A DNA stretch of 5,288 bases from Ignavibacteria bacterium (lineage in GTDB: Bacteria > Bacteroidota > Ignavibacteria > Ignavibacteriales > Melioribacteraceae): NCBI GenBank assembly GCA_003233295.1, contig QILJ01000436.1, positions 1-5,288 on the forward strand, in the 5' to 3' direction. Below are positions 1 to 5,288 of the stretch, piece after piece (the first letter of the stretch is position 1; every line of letters starts with the position of its first letter). A program made the position numbers and the translations under genes. The notes below the pieces were generated by a model, which was not told the origin of the DNA, did no database searches, and was given only the letters and a program-made list of their open reading frames with translations.

Positions 1-115
1 CTTATAACAAAAAAAACAAAAGTAAAATCTTTAGTCAATAGCTACATCTATTTTTAAGAACTGAAGAGATTTTATGAAGACTTTTCAGAAGTAAACAGAG
101 CAAAGACACTATATC

Positions 116-186
116 TAACTGACTGTGTCGGTTCTATTTGCGAAATTTATCAAACAACAACTTTACGACCCGACACTATATAGTTA
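116..186. repeat. imperfect long inverted repeat (possible structured RNA or element end)
   Basis: TAACT at 116-120 can pair with AGTTA at 182-186. After a 4/5-nt internal loop, GTGTCGG at 125-131 pairs perfectly with CCGACAC at 170-176. This gives 12 bp closing a loop of 38 nt. A 10-nt direct repeat, GACACTATAT, also occurs at 105-114 and 172-181, overlapping the right arm. The pairing is seen directly. Whether it is a folded RNA, an end of a mobile element or chance is unknown, and no flanking gene assigns a role. Confidence 0.3.
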
Positions 187-454
187 AAATAGATTTATTA
201 TAGACTTAGTTTAACCGAGATTATGCAATAGGAAAGAAAATTTAGGCAACAAAGACTTCATCCCTTACTCCAAGTAGAACGTTTTTGCATTAGAAAATGC
301 TGTTACCGTTAAGTTACTTTCCGAAAAATGCGCTGGCGAAAATCATTATGAAGTTTTGAATTTGATGAATGAGAGTTTACGAAGCCTCCTAATATTTTTG
401 TTTGTGCTATATGTCACAATCTAGGTCTGCTATTTAAACTATCTTTGAATTGTA

Positions 455-490
455 AAGAGTTACATGGCTGGGACTCTTCGCCTTTTTTTT
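455..490 (+). terminator. weak intrinsic terminator-like hairpin
   Basis: AAGAGT at 455-460 pairs with ACTCTT at 473-478 across a 12-nt loop, and T8 follows at 483-490. A 4-nt CGCC gap between the stem and the T tract, together with the short AT-rich stem, makes it a poor match to a classical rho-independent terminator. If real, it would end a plus-strand transcript coming from the left, but no gene is visible there. Confidence 0.25.
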
Positions 491-589
491 ATCCTTTGTT
501 TCAAAATCAGATCTTCTGAACGTTAAGATTTTCATTCTATTTATTTTAATTACTTTAGCTAAGTTCTAATTAATTCAGCAATTATAATT

Positions 590-800
590 CAACCCCGTCG
601 GGGTTGTAGATTGTTTCTTAATTGTTCTTAACTATGGGTTTCACCCATAGTTATTCTAATTTGAACTGTTTCACAGTTCTATTATGACTGCAAAGCAGTC
701 AAAGTTATAATAACCACGTATGAAATACGTGGTTAAAGATGACATAATATAAGGAACTACGGAGTAGTTCAAGTTAAATTTGTTATTTTGCTGAAATAAC
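590..800. repeat. array of seven triloop palindromes (REP-like)
   Basis: Seven palindromes lie within 211 bp. H1 590-606 has 7-bp arm CAACCCC and loop GTC. H2 629-653 has 11-bp arm TAACTATGGGT and loop TTC. H3 663-679 has arm GAACTGT and loop TTC. H4 685-701 has arm TGACTGC and loop AAA. H5 711-735 has 11-bp arm TAACCACGTAT and loop GAA. H6 754-770 has arm GAACTAC and loop GGA. H7 782-800 has arm GTTATTT plus a T-G wobble and loop GCT. H1-H6 are perfect. Five have NAAC...GTTN at the foot, H4 has TGAC...GTCA, and H7 has the inverse GTTA...TAAC. H4, H5 and H6 are each followed by AAG. Spacers are 22, 9, 5, 9, 18 and 11 nt and AT-rich. Stem interiors are unrelated, so this is not a conventional repeat or CRISPR. 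REP/BIME-type palindromes are the nearest known analogy. They often sit beyond gene 3' ends, as here, 145 bp past the peptidase stop. Confidence 0.85.
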
Positions 801-944
801 TAGAACTCAGCCATTACTTTTTAACTCCAGTATAAATCTTTGTAAAGCCGTCATTGTAATCATCTGCTGACGTGAGAGCGAAGAGGTCTTTGAACAACAT
901 ATTTTAACATTCTGCACTGAGTACTATTCCTCTAATATTTGCTT
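801..944. other. unassigned spacer between operon end and palindrome array
   Basis: This 144-bp stretch lies directly 3' of the minus-strand operon. It has no intrinsic terminator: no stable stem is followed by a T run in the minus direction. A minus-strand reading frame at 814-900 would encode 28 residues (MLFKDLFALTSADDYNDGFT..., ending TGVKK) and has no ribosome binding site. The same frame continues upstream past one TAA into the 3' end of the peptidase gene. It could be the tail of a decayed gene, but I recognise no family and chance is a sufficient explanation. If the operon transcript reads through, the first strong structure it meets is palindrome H7. Confidence 0.4.
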
Positions 945-1670
945 CTATGTGATCGTTCTTGCAGAGAACTCTCTTAATTTTTTATCCACTGATCTTGAAC
1001 CGGGGAAAACTGATTCCAGTTTATCCCAAAATCGTTTGCTGTGATTTTTATGCACGGTATGGCATAACTCGTGCAGGATAACGTAATCAATAAGCTCGTC
1101 AGTCAGCCGCATAAGATGAATATTCAAATTTATATTGTTCCTTATCGAACAGCTTCCCCAGCGTGACTTCAGATTCTTACAATATACTTTTATATAACTG
1201 AAACCGAATTCTTTGGCTAAGCTATCAACTCTGGTTGGAAGATATTCTTTTGCTTCAATGCGTAATGCTCTTTCAATACCGAACCTAATAGAATTCTGAA
1301 CTAATTCTGAATGAACATCTATATCAGAAGGATATTTTACAAAGATACTCCTATTTCTTACAACAACTGAAATCTCACCGCTCAATTTCCTCTGCAATTC
1401 TAACTTGTGTCTCCGAGTAGTAAATTCAGTGCTTTCATCATACAGTACTTTTTTGCTTTCGTAGTTCTTAATTTTATCAATACTTTTTTTAAGCCAATTA
1501 ATTTTTGACACAGCAACTTCTTCGGCAACTTTATAACTTACATAGTATGGGAAAGATACGACGATTCCTTCGAAAGGTTTTACGCTGATATTTATCTTTC
1601 TTGCTCTTCTCGATTTTTTGAAAAGAACTTCGCCTATCTCATTTATATGTATGATCTTTGATGAGGTCAA
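945..1670 (-). CDS. YgjP/DUF45-type zinc metallopeptidase
   Basis: Predicted cytoplasmic zinc metallopeptidase of the YgjP-like (DUF45, M48/SprT-related) group; the physiological substrate is unknown. I place the start at TTG 1670-1668, giving 241 residues, the usual length for the family. The TTG overlaps the upstream stop as TTGA. The in-frame ATG at 1757 would add 29 residues that merely read through the end of the membrane-protein gene. In TTG numbering, the N-terminal part carries the family pattern IGEVLFKKSRRARKINISVKP (about 12-32). KSRWGSCS (168-175) is the family signature. HELCH (200-204) with a third His six residues on (210, in NHSKRFW) makes the HExxHx5H zinc site with E201 as catalytic base. 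All key residues are present, so it should be active. It is the last gene of the cluster and probably translationally coupled. YgjP homologues often lie near restriction-modification genes, but none is visible here. The family call is secure; the start is likely. Confidence 0.88.
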   Translation of the reverse strand: MTSSKIIHINEIGEVLFKKSRRARKINISVKPFEGIVVSFPYYVSYKVAEEVAVSKINWLKKSIDKIKNYESKKVLYDESTEFTTRRHKLELQRKLSGEISVVVRNRSIFVKYPSDIDVHSELVQNSIRFGIERALRIEAKEYLPTRVDSLAKEFGFSYIKVYCKNLKSRWGSCSIRNNINLNIHLMRLTDELIDYVILHELCHTVHKNHSKRFWDKLESVFPGSRSVDKKLREFSARTIT

Positions 1671-2260
1671 CTTTGTACTGCTTTTTTCTTGATAAAAAAG
1701 GGAATAACTGCTGCAATAAAAGATAGTAAGGAAATCGGCGGCATTCCTCCGGGCCAACTACCAGGAGTTAACCATCCCTTGAAACCCATTGCGAAAAGAT
1801 GTACCGCAATAAGAAATAATAATATTTCTGTTCCATACTTTTTGAAAAAAGATAATGATACTTTTACGCCTAACTTTTTTGTAAATCTTAAAGAATTCAA
1901 AAGCCCTAAAGCAAGAACGCCGCTAAGTAGTGAGATCTGCCCGGTCAGATTCATTTTCGTCCCGTCAAAGAACTTCTGATAATAACTCGGAGTGAGCAGT
2001 ATCAAAGAAATTGTCAAATGGATATAGATCAGATTTGTTGCGTACTTTCTCATTTTATTACTTAATTCGTGATAATCTTTCTTCTCAAGTATTAGGTACG
2101 CAGCAACATAAATGATTGCCGCAAAGGATATTGCTTTATTCACAACATACAGCGGCAGATCAGTCCACGGAACATCTTTGAATATATTATACCGGACAAT
2201 GGAATAACTTAATGTAAATAGTAATACAAGTATGATATATGTGATAGTGTTTTTTTTCAT
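1667..2260 (-). CDS. six-helix integral membrane protein, possible heme binder
   Basis: This 197-residue hydrophobic protein is not one I recognise with certainty. About six membrane segments can be seen: residues 6-27, 38-59, 76-95, 105-123, 145-163 and 174-192, joined by short basic loops and ending in a KKK-rich tail. His81 lies in helix 3 and His154 in helix 5. Six helices with histidines on helices 3 and 5 recall ferric-reductase/MsrQ-like membrane cytochromes, but those carry more conserved histidines, so heme binding is only a suggestion. No signal peptide separate from helix 1 and no soluble domain are present. The ATG at 2260 is preceded by AAAAGG at a spacing of 7 nt, a good ribosome binding site that supports this start. 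It begins 11 bp after the dehydrogenase stop and ends overlapping the peptidase TTG start by 4 bp. The coding call is strong; the function is unknown. Confidence 0.8.
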   Translation of the reverse strand: MKKNTITYIILVLLFTLSYSIVRYNIFKDVPWTDLPLYVVNKAISFAAIIYVAAYLILEKKDYHELSNKMRKYATNLIYIHLTISLILLTPSYYQKFFDGTKMNLTGQISLLSGVLALGLLNSLRFTKKLGVKVSLSFFKKYGTEILLFLIAVHLFAMGFKGWLTPGSWPGGMPPISLLSFIAAVIPFFIKKKAVQS

Positions 2261-2271
2261 ATGATAACCTT

Positions 2272-3225
2272 TTAATTTACAATGTTCTGAGGTTGACCCT
2301 CGATAAATGCCTTAATATTATTGACCGCAACCGACATCAATCTTTTCCTTGCCGCTTGAGTAGCCCACGCAATATGCGGAGTGATCACACAATTCTTTGC
2401 TTTAAGCAGAGGATTATTTTCTGAAGGCGGTTCATCCGATAATACATCCAATCCTGCCCCAGCAATTTTTCCGCTGTTCAGCGCTTCCGCCAGATCATCT
2501 TCATTGACAATCGGTCCGCGGCTAGTGTTAATGATGAATGCACTATTTTTCATTTTTGCAAGTTGAATTTTTGTGATCATGTTTTTACTCTCATTAGTAA
2601 GAGGAATGTGAAGAGTAACAATATCGCTCAAACTAAGTATATCATCAAATGATACTTTGGCAACATAAGATTCAGGATCGGTTATTTCATTTCTTACATT
2701 AACTAATATTTTCATCCCGAAAGCATTACCCAATTTTGCCACTTCCCTACCGATCTGACCATAACCTATTATCCCAAGTGTTAAGCCGTCAAGTTCTATC
2801 AGCGGAGTTTTCCAAAATGAGAAGTCCGGACTTCTGCTCCACTCCCTATTTTTGACTGCTTCAGAGTGTAGACCAGCATTAAGCGCAAGTTCAAGAATTA
2901 GAGCAAACACCATTTGTGCTACTGACTTTGTAGAATATGCCGGTACATTAGTAACAACAATACCTTTTTCACTTGCAGCTTTTATATCAACAACGTTAAA
3001 GCCGGTTGCTAATACTCCAATATATTTTAATTTTGGCAAATTGTGAATTAGTTCTCTATCTAGAGGTGTTTTATTAGTTATCAATATTTCTGCATTAATA
3101 GACCTTTCAAGTATTTCATCCTTACTTGTTCTATCATAAATAGTTACTTCCCCGAGAGCTTCAAGTTCTCTCCACGAGAGGTCGCCGGGATTTAATGTAT
3201 AACCATCTAGCACTACTATATTCAT
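2272..3225 (-). CDS. D-2-hydroxyacid dehydrogenase (glycerate dehydrogenase / hydroxypyruvate reductase type)
   Basis: A 317-residue NAD(P)-dependent dehydrogenase of the D-isomer-specific 2-hydroxyacid family, which reversibly reduces 2-oxoacids such as hydroxypyruvate or glyoxylate in the cytoplasm. The split catalytic domain covers about residues 1-98 and 290-317. The Rossmann domain between them has GYGQIG (154-159). The catalytic set is complete: R236 in NTSRGP, E265 in SDEPP and H284 in TPHIAWAT. The usual acidic residue at the end of the second Rossmann strand is replaced by N-V-R-N (176-179), so R178 could accept the phosphate of NADP(H), as in GRHPR-type enzymes. Cofactor preference is therefore inferred, not certain. 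Length and ends are normal. The ATG at 3225 follows AGG at 5 nt. Placement with a GarR-type reductase argues for hydroxypyruvate/glyoxylate reductase rather than lactate or phosphoglycerate dehydrogenase. It lacks the extra C-terminal domains of long SerA enzymes. Substrate is uncertain. Confidence 0.92.
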   Translation of the reverse strand: MNIVVLDGYTLNPGDLSWRELEALGEVTIYDRTSKDEILERSINAEILITNKTPLDRELIHNLPKLKYIGVLATGFNVVDIKAASEKGIVVTNVPAYSTKSVAQMVFALILELALNAGLHSEAVKNREWSRSPDFSFWKTPLIELDGLTLGIIGYGQIGREVAKLGNAFGMKILVNVRNEITDPESYVAKVSFDDILSLSDIVTLHIPLTNESKNMITKIQLAKMKNSAFIINTSRGPIVNEDDLAEALNSGKIAGAGLDVLSDEPPSENNPLLKAKNCVITPHIAWATQAARKRLMSVAVNNIKAFIEGQPQNIVN

Positions 3226-3251
3226 TTTAACCTATTGATTATGAAATTATT

Positions 3252-3983
3252 CTACTCAAAAATTAATGTCCCAAAAAACTGAGGCAGATGAAAATTTGGT
3301 TTCGGATAATCTACTTTATCCCACGTAAGCCAATGAGGATGCGAAGTTTTATCAGCACATTTATAAAAATTTGCTTTCCATTCAGTACCAGATTTAGGTT
3401 TCTCCATTTTGTAATATTTTGCAATTAAGTCAAAAGGAATTTTATATTCAAGATACCATGTTATTTTCTTCTTAATTTCCGGATCGTTAATTTTCGGTAA
3501 TAAATGTGCAACGGTTACCTCTTGATAATCTTTATACTTTATTGGGATTCTCTTCTTTTTATCAAGCGCATTGTATCGGAATAACTGTACTCCACCGCAG
3601 TTTGATTCCAAATTGAAATATCCTTTTTTTGTATTATCATCTGGAGTAAAGAAAAATTCGACACAGCTATCTTCATAAACTTTGCCTTGATATTTCTTTG
3701 CTACCGACTTAACATATTGATCAATCACTTTGAAGATCACATAGATATCTGAATCTGTGTAAACAAGTTTTGCATATACGGTTGGAAAATGTTCAGGCTT
3801 TGTACCCATATAATTTTTTAGCTGGACAGCATCAACATTTTTCCAAACATCTTTATTCCAGTCTGTATCGATCTTTAAATCTTTATCGATTTTTTTGATC
3901 TTATAAACCAAGTTATCTTCCTTTGTAAAAGATAATAAACTAAATAATACAACTGTTATGAAAAAAGCTTTTGTTAAAATCAT
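3252..3983 (-). CDS. secreted CBM9-like carbohydrate-binding protein
   Basis: A 243-residue exported protein with a single family-9-like carbohydrate-binding (DOMON-type beta-sandwich) domain. Residues 1-20 form a Sec signal: Lys5 followed by a hydrophobic run ending at FSLLSFT. There is no lipobox cysteine, so it is probably periplasmic or released rather than lipid-anchored. The mature part shows the usual order for the family: W47 in the first strand, a KLVYTDSDIYVIF strand (72-84), DSCVEFFF (105-112), GYFNLESN (121-128), WKANFYKCAD (202-211), PHWLTW (216-221) and the closing FHLPQFFGTLIF. No catalytic domain is attached, so it likely binds a glycan or acts as an accessory to hydrolases encoded elsewhere; the ligand is unknown. 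The start lies 2 bp after the garR stop with no strong ribosome binding site, which suggests translational coupling. Cysteines 107, 129 and 209 occur, but a disulfide is not evident. The domain call is firm from pattern; the role is inferred. Confidence 0.85.
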   Translation of the reverse strand: MILTKAFFITVVLFSLLSFTKEDNLVYKIKKIDKDLKIDTDWNKDVWKNVDAVQLKNYMGTKPEHFPTVYAKLVYTDSDIYVIFKVIDQYVKSVAKKYQGKVYEDSCVEFFFTPDDNTKKGYFNLESNCGGVQLFRYNALDKKKRIPIKYKDYQEVTVAHLLPKINDPEIKKKITWYLEYKIPFDLIAKYYKMEKPKSGTEWKANFYKCADKTSHPHWLTWDKVDYPKPNFHLPQFFGTLIFE

Positions 3984-3985
3984 TC

Positions 3986-4858
3986 TTAATCTGATAATCT
4001 CTTAACCGATTTATACAAAGCTTGAGTACCCTCTTTACCTTCACCGTTAGCTTGATTGCTTGTGTACATTTGATGAACGTAGCTAAGCGCAGGTAATGGT
4101 AAATTGATCTGTGATGCTGCATCAAGAACCAACCTTAAATCTTTCTGCTGCAAGTCGATCATAAATCCCGGAGCAAAATCTTCATCAACCATTTTAGGAC
4201 CGAGATTTGCTAACTGCCATGAACCGGCAGCTCCGCCTTTCGTTGCTTCTATCATGGTATGCGGATCAACTCCGGACTTTTGTGCAAATAGAACCGCTTC
4301 ACTTACCGCCATATTTGTTACGGAAACTAAAATCTGGTTGCACAATTTAACTACTTGTCCCATTCCGTTTGTGCCTGTATGAGTTATCGTCTTTCCCATA
4401 GCATTAAGTAACGGCATACATCTGTCCAGAACTTCCTTTTCTCCGCCTGCCATTATTGCCAATGTTCCGTTAATAGCGCCGGTATCACCGCCGCTGACGG
4501 GGGCATCCAGCATATCAGCATTTTTCTCTTTCAGTTTCAAAGCTATTTCCTTTGTAGCTGATGGAGATATCGTGCTCATATCAATAACAACACTTCCAGC
4601 TTTAACTCCATGAATAACACCTAGCTCACCTAATATAACATCTTCAACATCAGGTGTATCGGAAACGATAGTAATTATTATATCAGATTTTTCGGCAACT
4701 TCTTTTGGTGAATTAGCTCCGACAGCCCCTTGCTCAATAAGTTCAGCCATTCTGGATTCAGTTCTATTATAAACGATCAATTCAAAGCCGGCTTTCATTA
4801 AATTCAATGCCATTGGTTTGCCCATTATTCCAAGTCCGATAAATCCGATTTTATTCAT
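3986..4858 (-). CDS. garR: 2-hydroxy-3-oxopropionate (tartronate semialdehyde) reductase-like beta-hydroxyacid dehydrogenase
   Basis: A 290-residue member of the 3-hydroxyisobutyrate/beta-hydroxyacid dehydrogenase family, closest by eye to GarR/GlxR. GarR reduces tartronate semialdehyde to D-glycerate in glyoxylate, glucarate and galactarate breakdown. The N-terminal Rossmann fold has GFIGLGIMG (5-13). N31-R32-T33 at the end of the second strand lacks an acidic residue and fits NADP(H). The substrate loop DAPVSGG is at 118-124. The catalytic lysine is K171 in GQVVKLCNQ with N175 nearby, and KDL (239-241) lies in the C-terminal helical domain. All hallmark residues are present and the length is typical. 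The ATG at 4858 follows AGGAG at 5 nt, the clearest ribosome binding site in the window. It is the first gene of the cluster, downstream of the divergent intergenic region. Succinate semialdehyde or 3-hydroxyisobutyrate are alternative substrates, because family members are hard to separate without structure-based comparison. Confidence 0.9.
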   Translation of the reverse strand: MNKIGFIGLGIMGKPMALNLMKAGFELIVYNRTESRMAELIEQGAVGANSPKEVAEKSDIIITIVSDTPDVEDVILGELGVIHGVKAGSVVIDMSTISPSATKEIALKLKEKNADMLDAPVSGGDTGAINGTLAIMAGGEKEVLDRCMPLLNAMGKTITHTGTNGMGQVVKLCNQILVSVTNMAVSEAVLFAQKSGVDPHTMIEATKGGAAGSWQLANLGPKMVDEDFAPGFMIDLQQKDLRLVLDAASQINLPLPALSYVHQMYTSNQANGEGKEGTQALYKSVKRLSD

Positions 4859-4911
4859 TTCATCTCCTATTCAATTATTTTATTCCGAGTTTTAAAATAA
4901 CAATAAATCTG

Positions 4912-4939
4912 AGAATATGTTTTTAAACATTTAAATCAA
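4912..4939 (-). promoter_or_regulatory. candidate promoter for the minus-strand operon
   Basis: Read on the minus strand, TTGATT (4939-4934) and TATTCT (4917-4912) are separated by 16 bp. Each matches a sigma-70-type box at four of six positions. Transcription would begin near 4905, leaving a leader of about 45 nt before the garR start. The region is very AT-rich, so such matches arise easily. The position in the 131-bp divergent gap, directly upstream of the first operon gene, is the main support. No comparably good box pair is visible for the plus-strand slyD-like gene. Confidence 0.35.
4917..4930. promoter_or_regulatory. small palindrome in the divergent region, possible operator
   Basis: ATGTTT and AAACAT are perfect inverted 6-mers separated by TT. 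The palindrome fills most of the spacer between the candidate -35 and -10 boxes of the operon promoter, where a bound repressor would block polymerase. No regulator gene is visible in the window and the sequence is AT-rich, so this is only suggestive. Confidence 0.25.
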
Positions 4940-4989
4940 ATTAAATTATGAGTAAATTATCCATCATTTTTCAAAAAAAAGGGAATACA

Positions 4990-5288
4990 ATGATTATTGA
5001 AAACGATAAAGTAGCATCTATCGATTATATACTTACAAATGACACCGGTGAAACTCTAGATACATCTGTTGGAAAAGAACCGTTAACCTATCTTCAAGGG
5101 CATCAGAATATTATACCCGGATTGGAAAAAGCACTTGAAGGTAAAACTGTTGGGGAAAAGCTTACTGTTACTGTTCCACCGGAAGAAGCATACGGCACTA
5201 ATAATCCGGCTTTGGTTCAAGTAGTTTCAAAAGATGTTTTTCAAGGTGTTGATAATATTGAAGTCGGTATGTCATTCCAGGCTCAGGG
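4990..5288 (+). CDS. slyD: SlyD-like FKBP-type peptidyl-prolyl isomerase (5' part)
   Basis: The first 99 residues of a cytoplasmic FKBP-type prolyl cis-trans isomerase and chaperone, cut by the window end. The FKBP half shows VASIDYILTNDTGETLD (8-24), the PLTYLQGHQNIIPGLEKAL block (31-49) and GEKLTVTVPPEEAYG (55-69). The sequence then enters the inserted chaperone (IF) domain, NNPALVQVVSKDVFQGVDNIEVGMSFQAQ, which distinguishes SlyD from plain FKBPs. The return to the FKBP fold and any histidine-rich metal-binding tail lie beyond the edge. ATG 4990 is preceded by AAAGGG at about 6 nt and matches the usual SlyD N-terminus. An in-frame ATG at 4948 would add 14 residues and has no comparable ribosome binding site, so I reject it. 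The gene is divergent from the garR operon and there is no reason to link their functions. Confidence 0.92.
   Translation, partial: MIIENDKVASIDYILTNDTGETLDTSVGKEPLTYLQGHQNIIPGLEKALEGKTVGEKLTVTVPPEEAYGTNNPALVQVVSKDVFQGVDNIEVGMSFQAQ

Larger units (their letters stand above)
1..589. other. gene-free AT-rich region
   Basis: No convincing gene is visible on either strand. The longest open stretches are about 41-48 codons (for example 58-183 and 278-424 on the plus strand). They lack a good start codon and ribosome binding site, resemble no family I recognise, and are about what a sequence this AT-rich gives by chance across six frames. Two structures stand out and are listed separately: an interrupted long stem at 116-186 and a hairpin followed by a T8 tract at 455-490. 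The region could be decayed coding sequence or a remnant of a mobile element associated with the palindrome array that follows, but nothing recognisable as a transposase survives. Confidence 0.6.

Noticed and set aside
58..183. 41-codon plus-strand open stretch beginning ELKRFYEDF
   Set aside because: No suitable start codon or ribosome binding site; an open stretch of this length is not rare by chance across six frames at this AT content.
215..424. Plus-strand frame open for 20 and then 48 codons on either side of one TAG (ENAVTVKLLSEK...)
   Set aside because: Looked like a broken gene, but the other strand and other frames give equally protein-like fragments, and no family is recognisable.
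434..535. 33-codon minus-strand reading frame starting MKILTFRRSDF
   Set aside because: No ribosome binding site, no recognisable family, and a length expected by chance; its opposite strand carries the terminator-like hairpin.
590..800. CRISPR array
   Set aside because: Units are not copies of one repeat, spacers are 5-22 nt and irregular, and no cas gene is present.
590..800. Integron attC sites
   Set aside because: The palindromes are short and perfect, without the paired R/L box organisation or extrahelical bases of attC, and there are no cassette genes between them.
814..900. 28-residue minus-strand frame, MLFKDLFALTSADDYNDGFT...
   Set aside because: No ribosome binding site and no recognised family; overlapping frames look equally plausible, so it is noted only inside the spacer entry.
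1689..1979. Plus-strand reading frame opposite the membrane-protein gene
   Set aside because: An antisense shadow of a gene with clear membrane segments and a ribosome binding site; it resembles no family.
3940..4125. Minus-strand frame across the garR/CBM9 junction
   Set aside because: It overlaps the ends of two well-supported genes in another frame and has no family resemblance.
4948..4989. Earlier in-frame ATG for the slyD-like gene
   Set aside because: It would add 14 residues absent from typical SlyD N-termini, and the ribosome binding site AAAGGG sits just before the ATG at 4990.

Overview
This is an AT-rich bacterial segment, probably chromosomal. It carries a compact five-gene cluster on the minus strand, the start of a divergent slyD-like gene at the right edge, and about 940 bp without convincing genes at the left edge. 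The low GC, the secreted family-9-like carbohydrate-binding protein and the codon usage suggest the Bacteroidota/FCB group. The clear Shine-Dalgarno sequence in front of the first operon gene fits Ignavibacteria-type relatives better than classical Bacteroidetes. This placement is an inference with low confidence.

Layout, left to right. Positions 1-589 contain no supportable gene, only an imperfect long stem and a weak terminator-like hairpin. Positions 590-800 hold a dense array of seven perfect or near-perfect palindromes, each with a 3-nt loop. Their stems differ in sequence but share a common plan: mostly an AAC...GTT foot and a stem of 7 or 11 bp. Positions 801-944 are unassigned. From 945 to 4858 runs the minus-strand cluster, listed here in transcription order: a GarR-type beta-hydroxyacid dehydrogenase, a secreted CBM9-like protein, a D-2-hydroxyacid dehydrogenase, a six-helix membrane protein and a YgjP/DUF45-type zinc metallopeptidase. 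Junctions in the cluster are 2, 26, 11 and -4 bp, so it is very likely one transcript. A 131-bp divergent intergenic region separates it from the plus-strand slyD-like gene, which runs off the window.

How the genes may work together. GarR (tartronate semialdehyde to D-glycerate) and the D-2-hydroxyacid dehydrogenase (glyoxylate/hydroxypyruvate reductase type) can both lead to glycolate or D-glycerate. The operon may therefore handle C2/C3 hydroxyacids or semialdehydes from sugar or sugar-acid breakdown, and the exported carbohydrate-binding protein is loosely consistent with this. The last two genes have no evident metabolic link to the first three.

The most unusual object is the triloop palindrome array at 590-800. 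It resembles REP/BIME-type sequence in architecture, but its units are not copies of each other. It lies 3' of the operon and may form the 3' end of its transcript or be a remnant of a mobile palindromic element.
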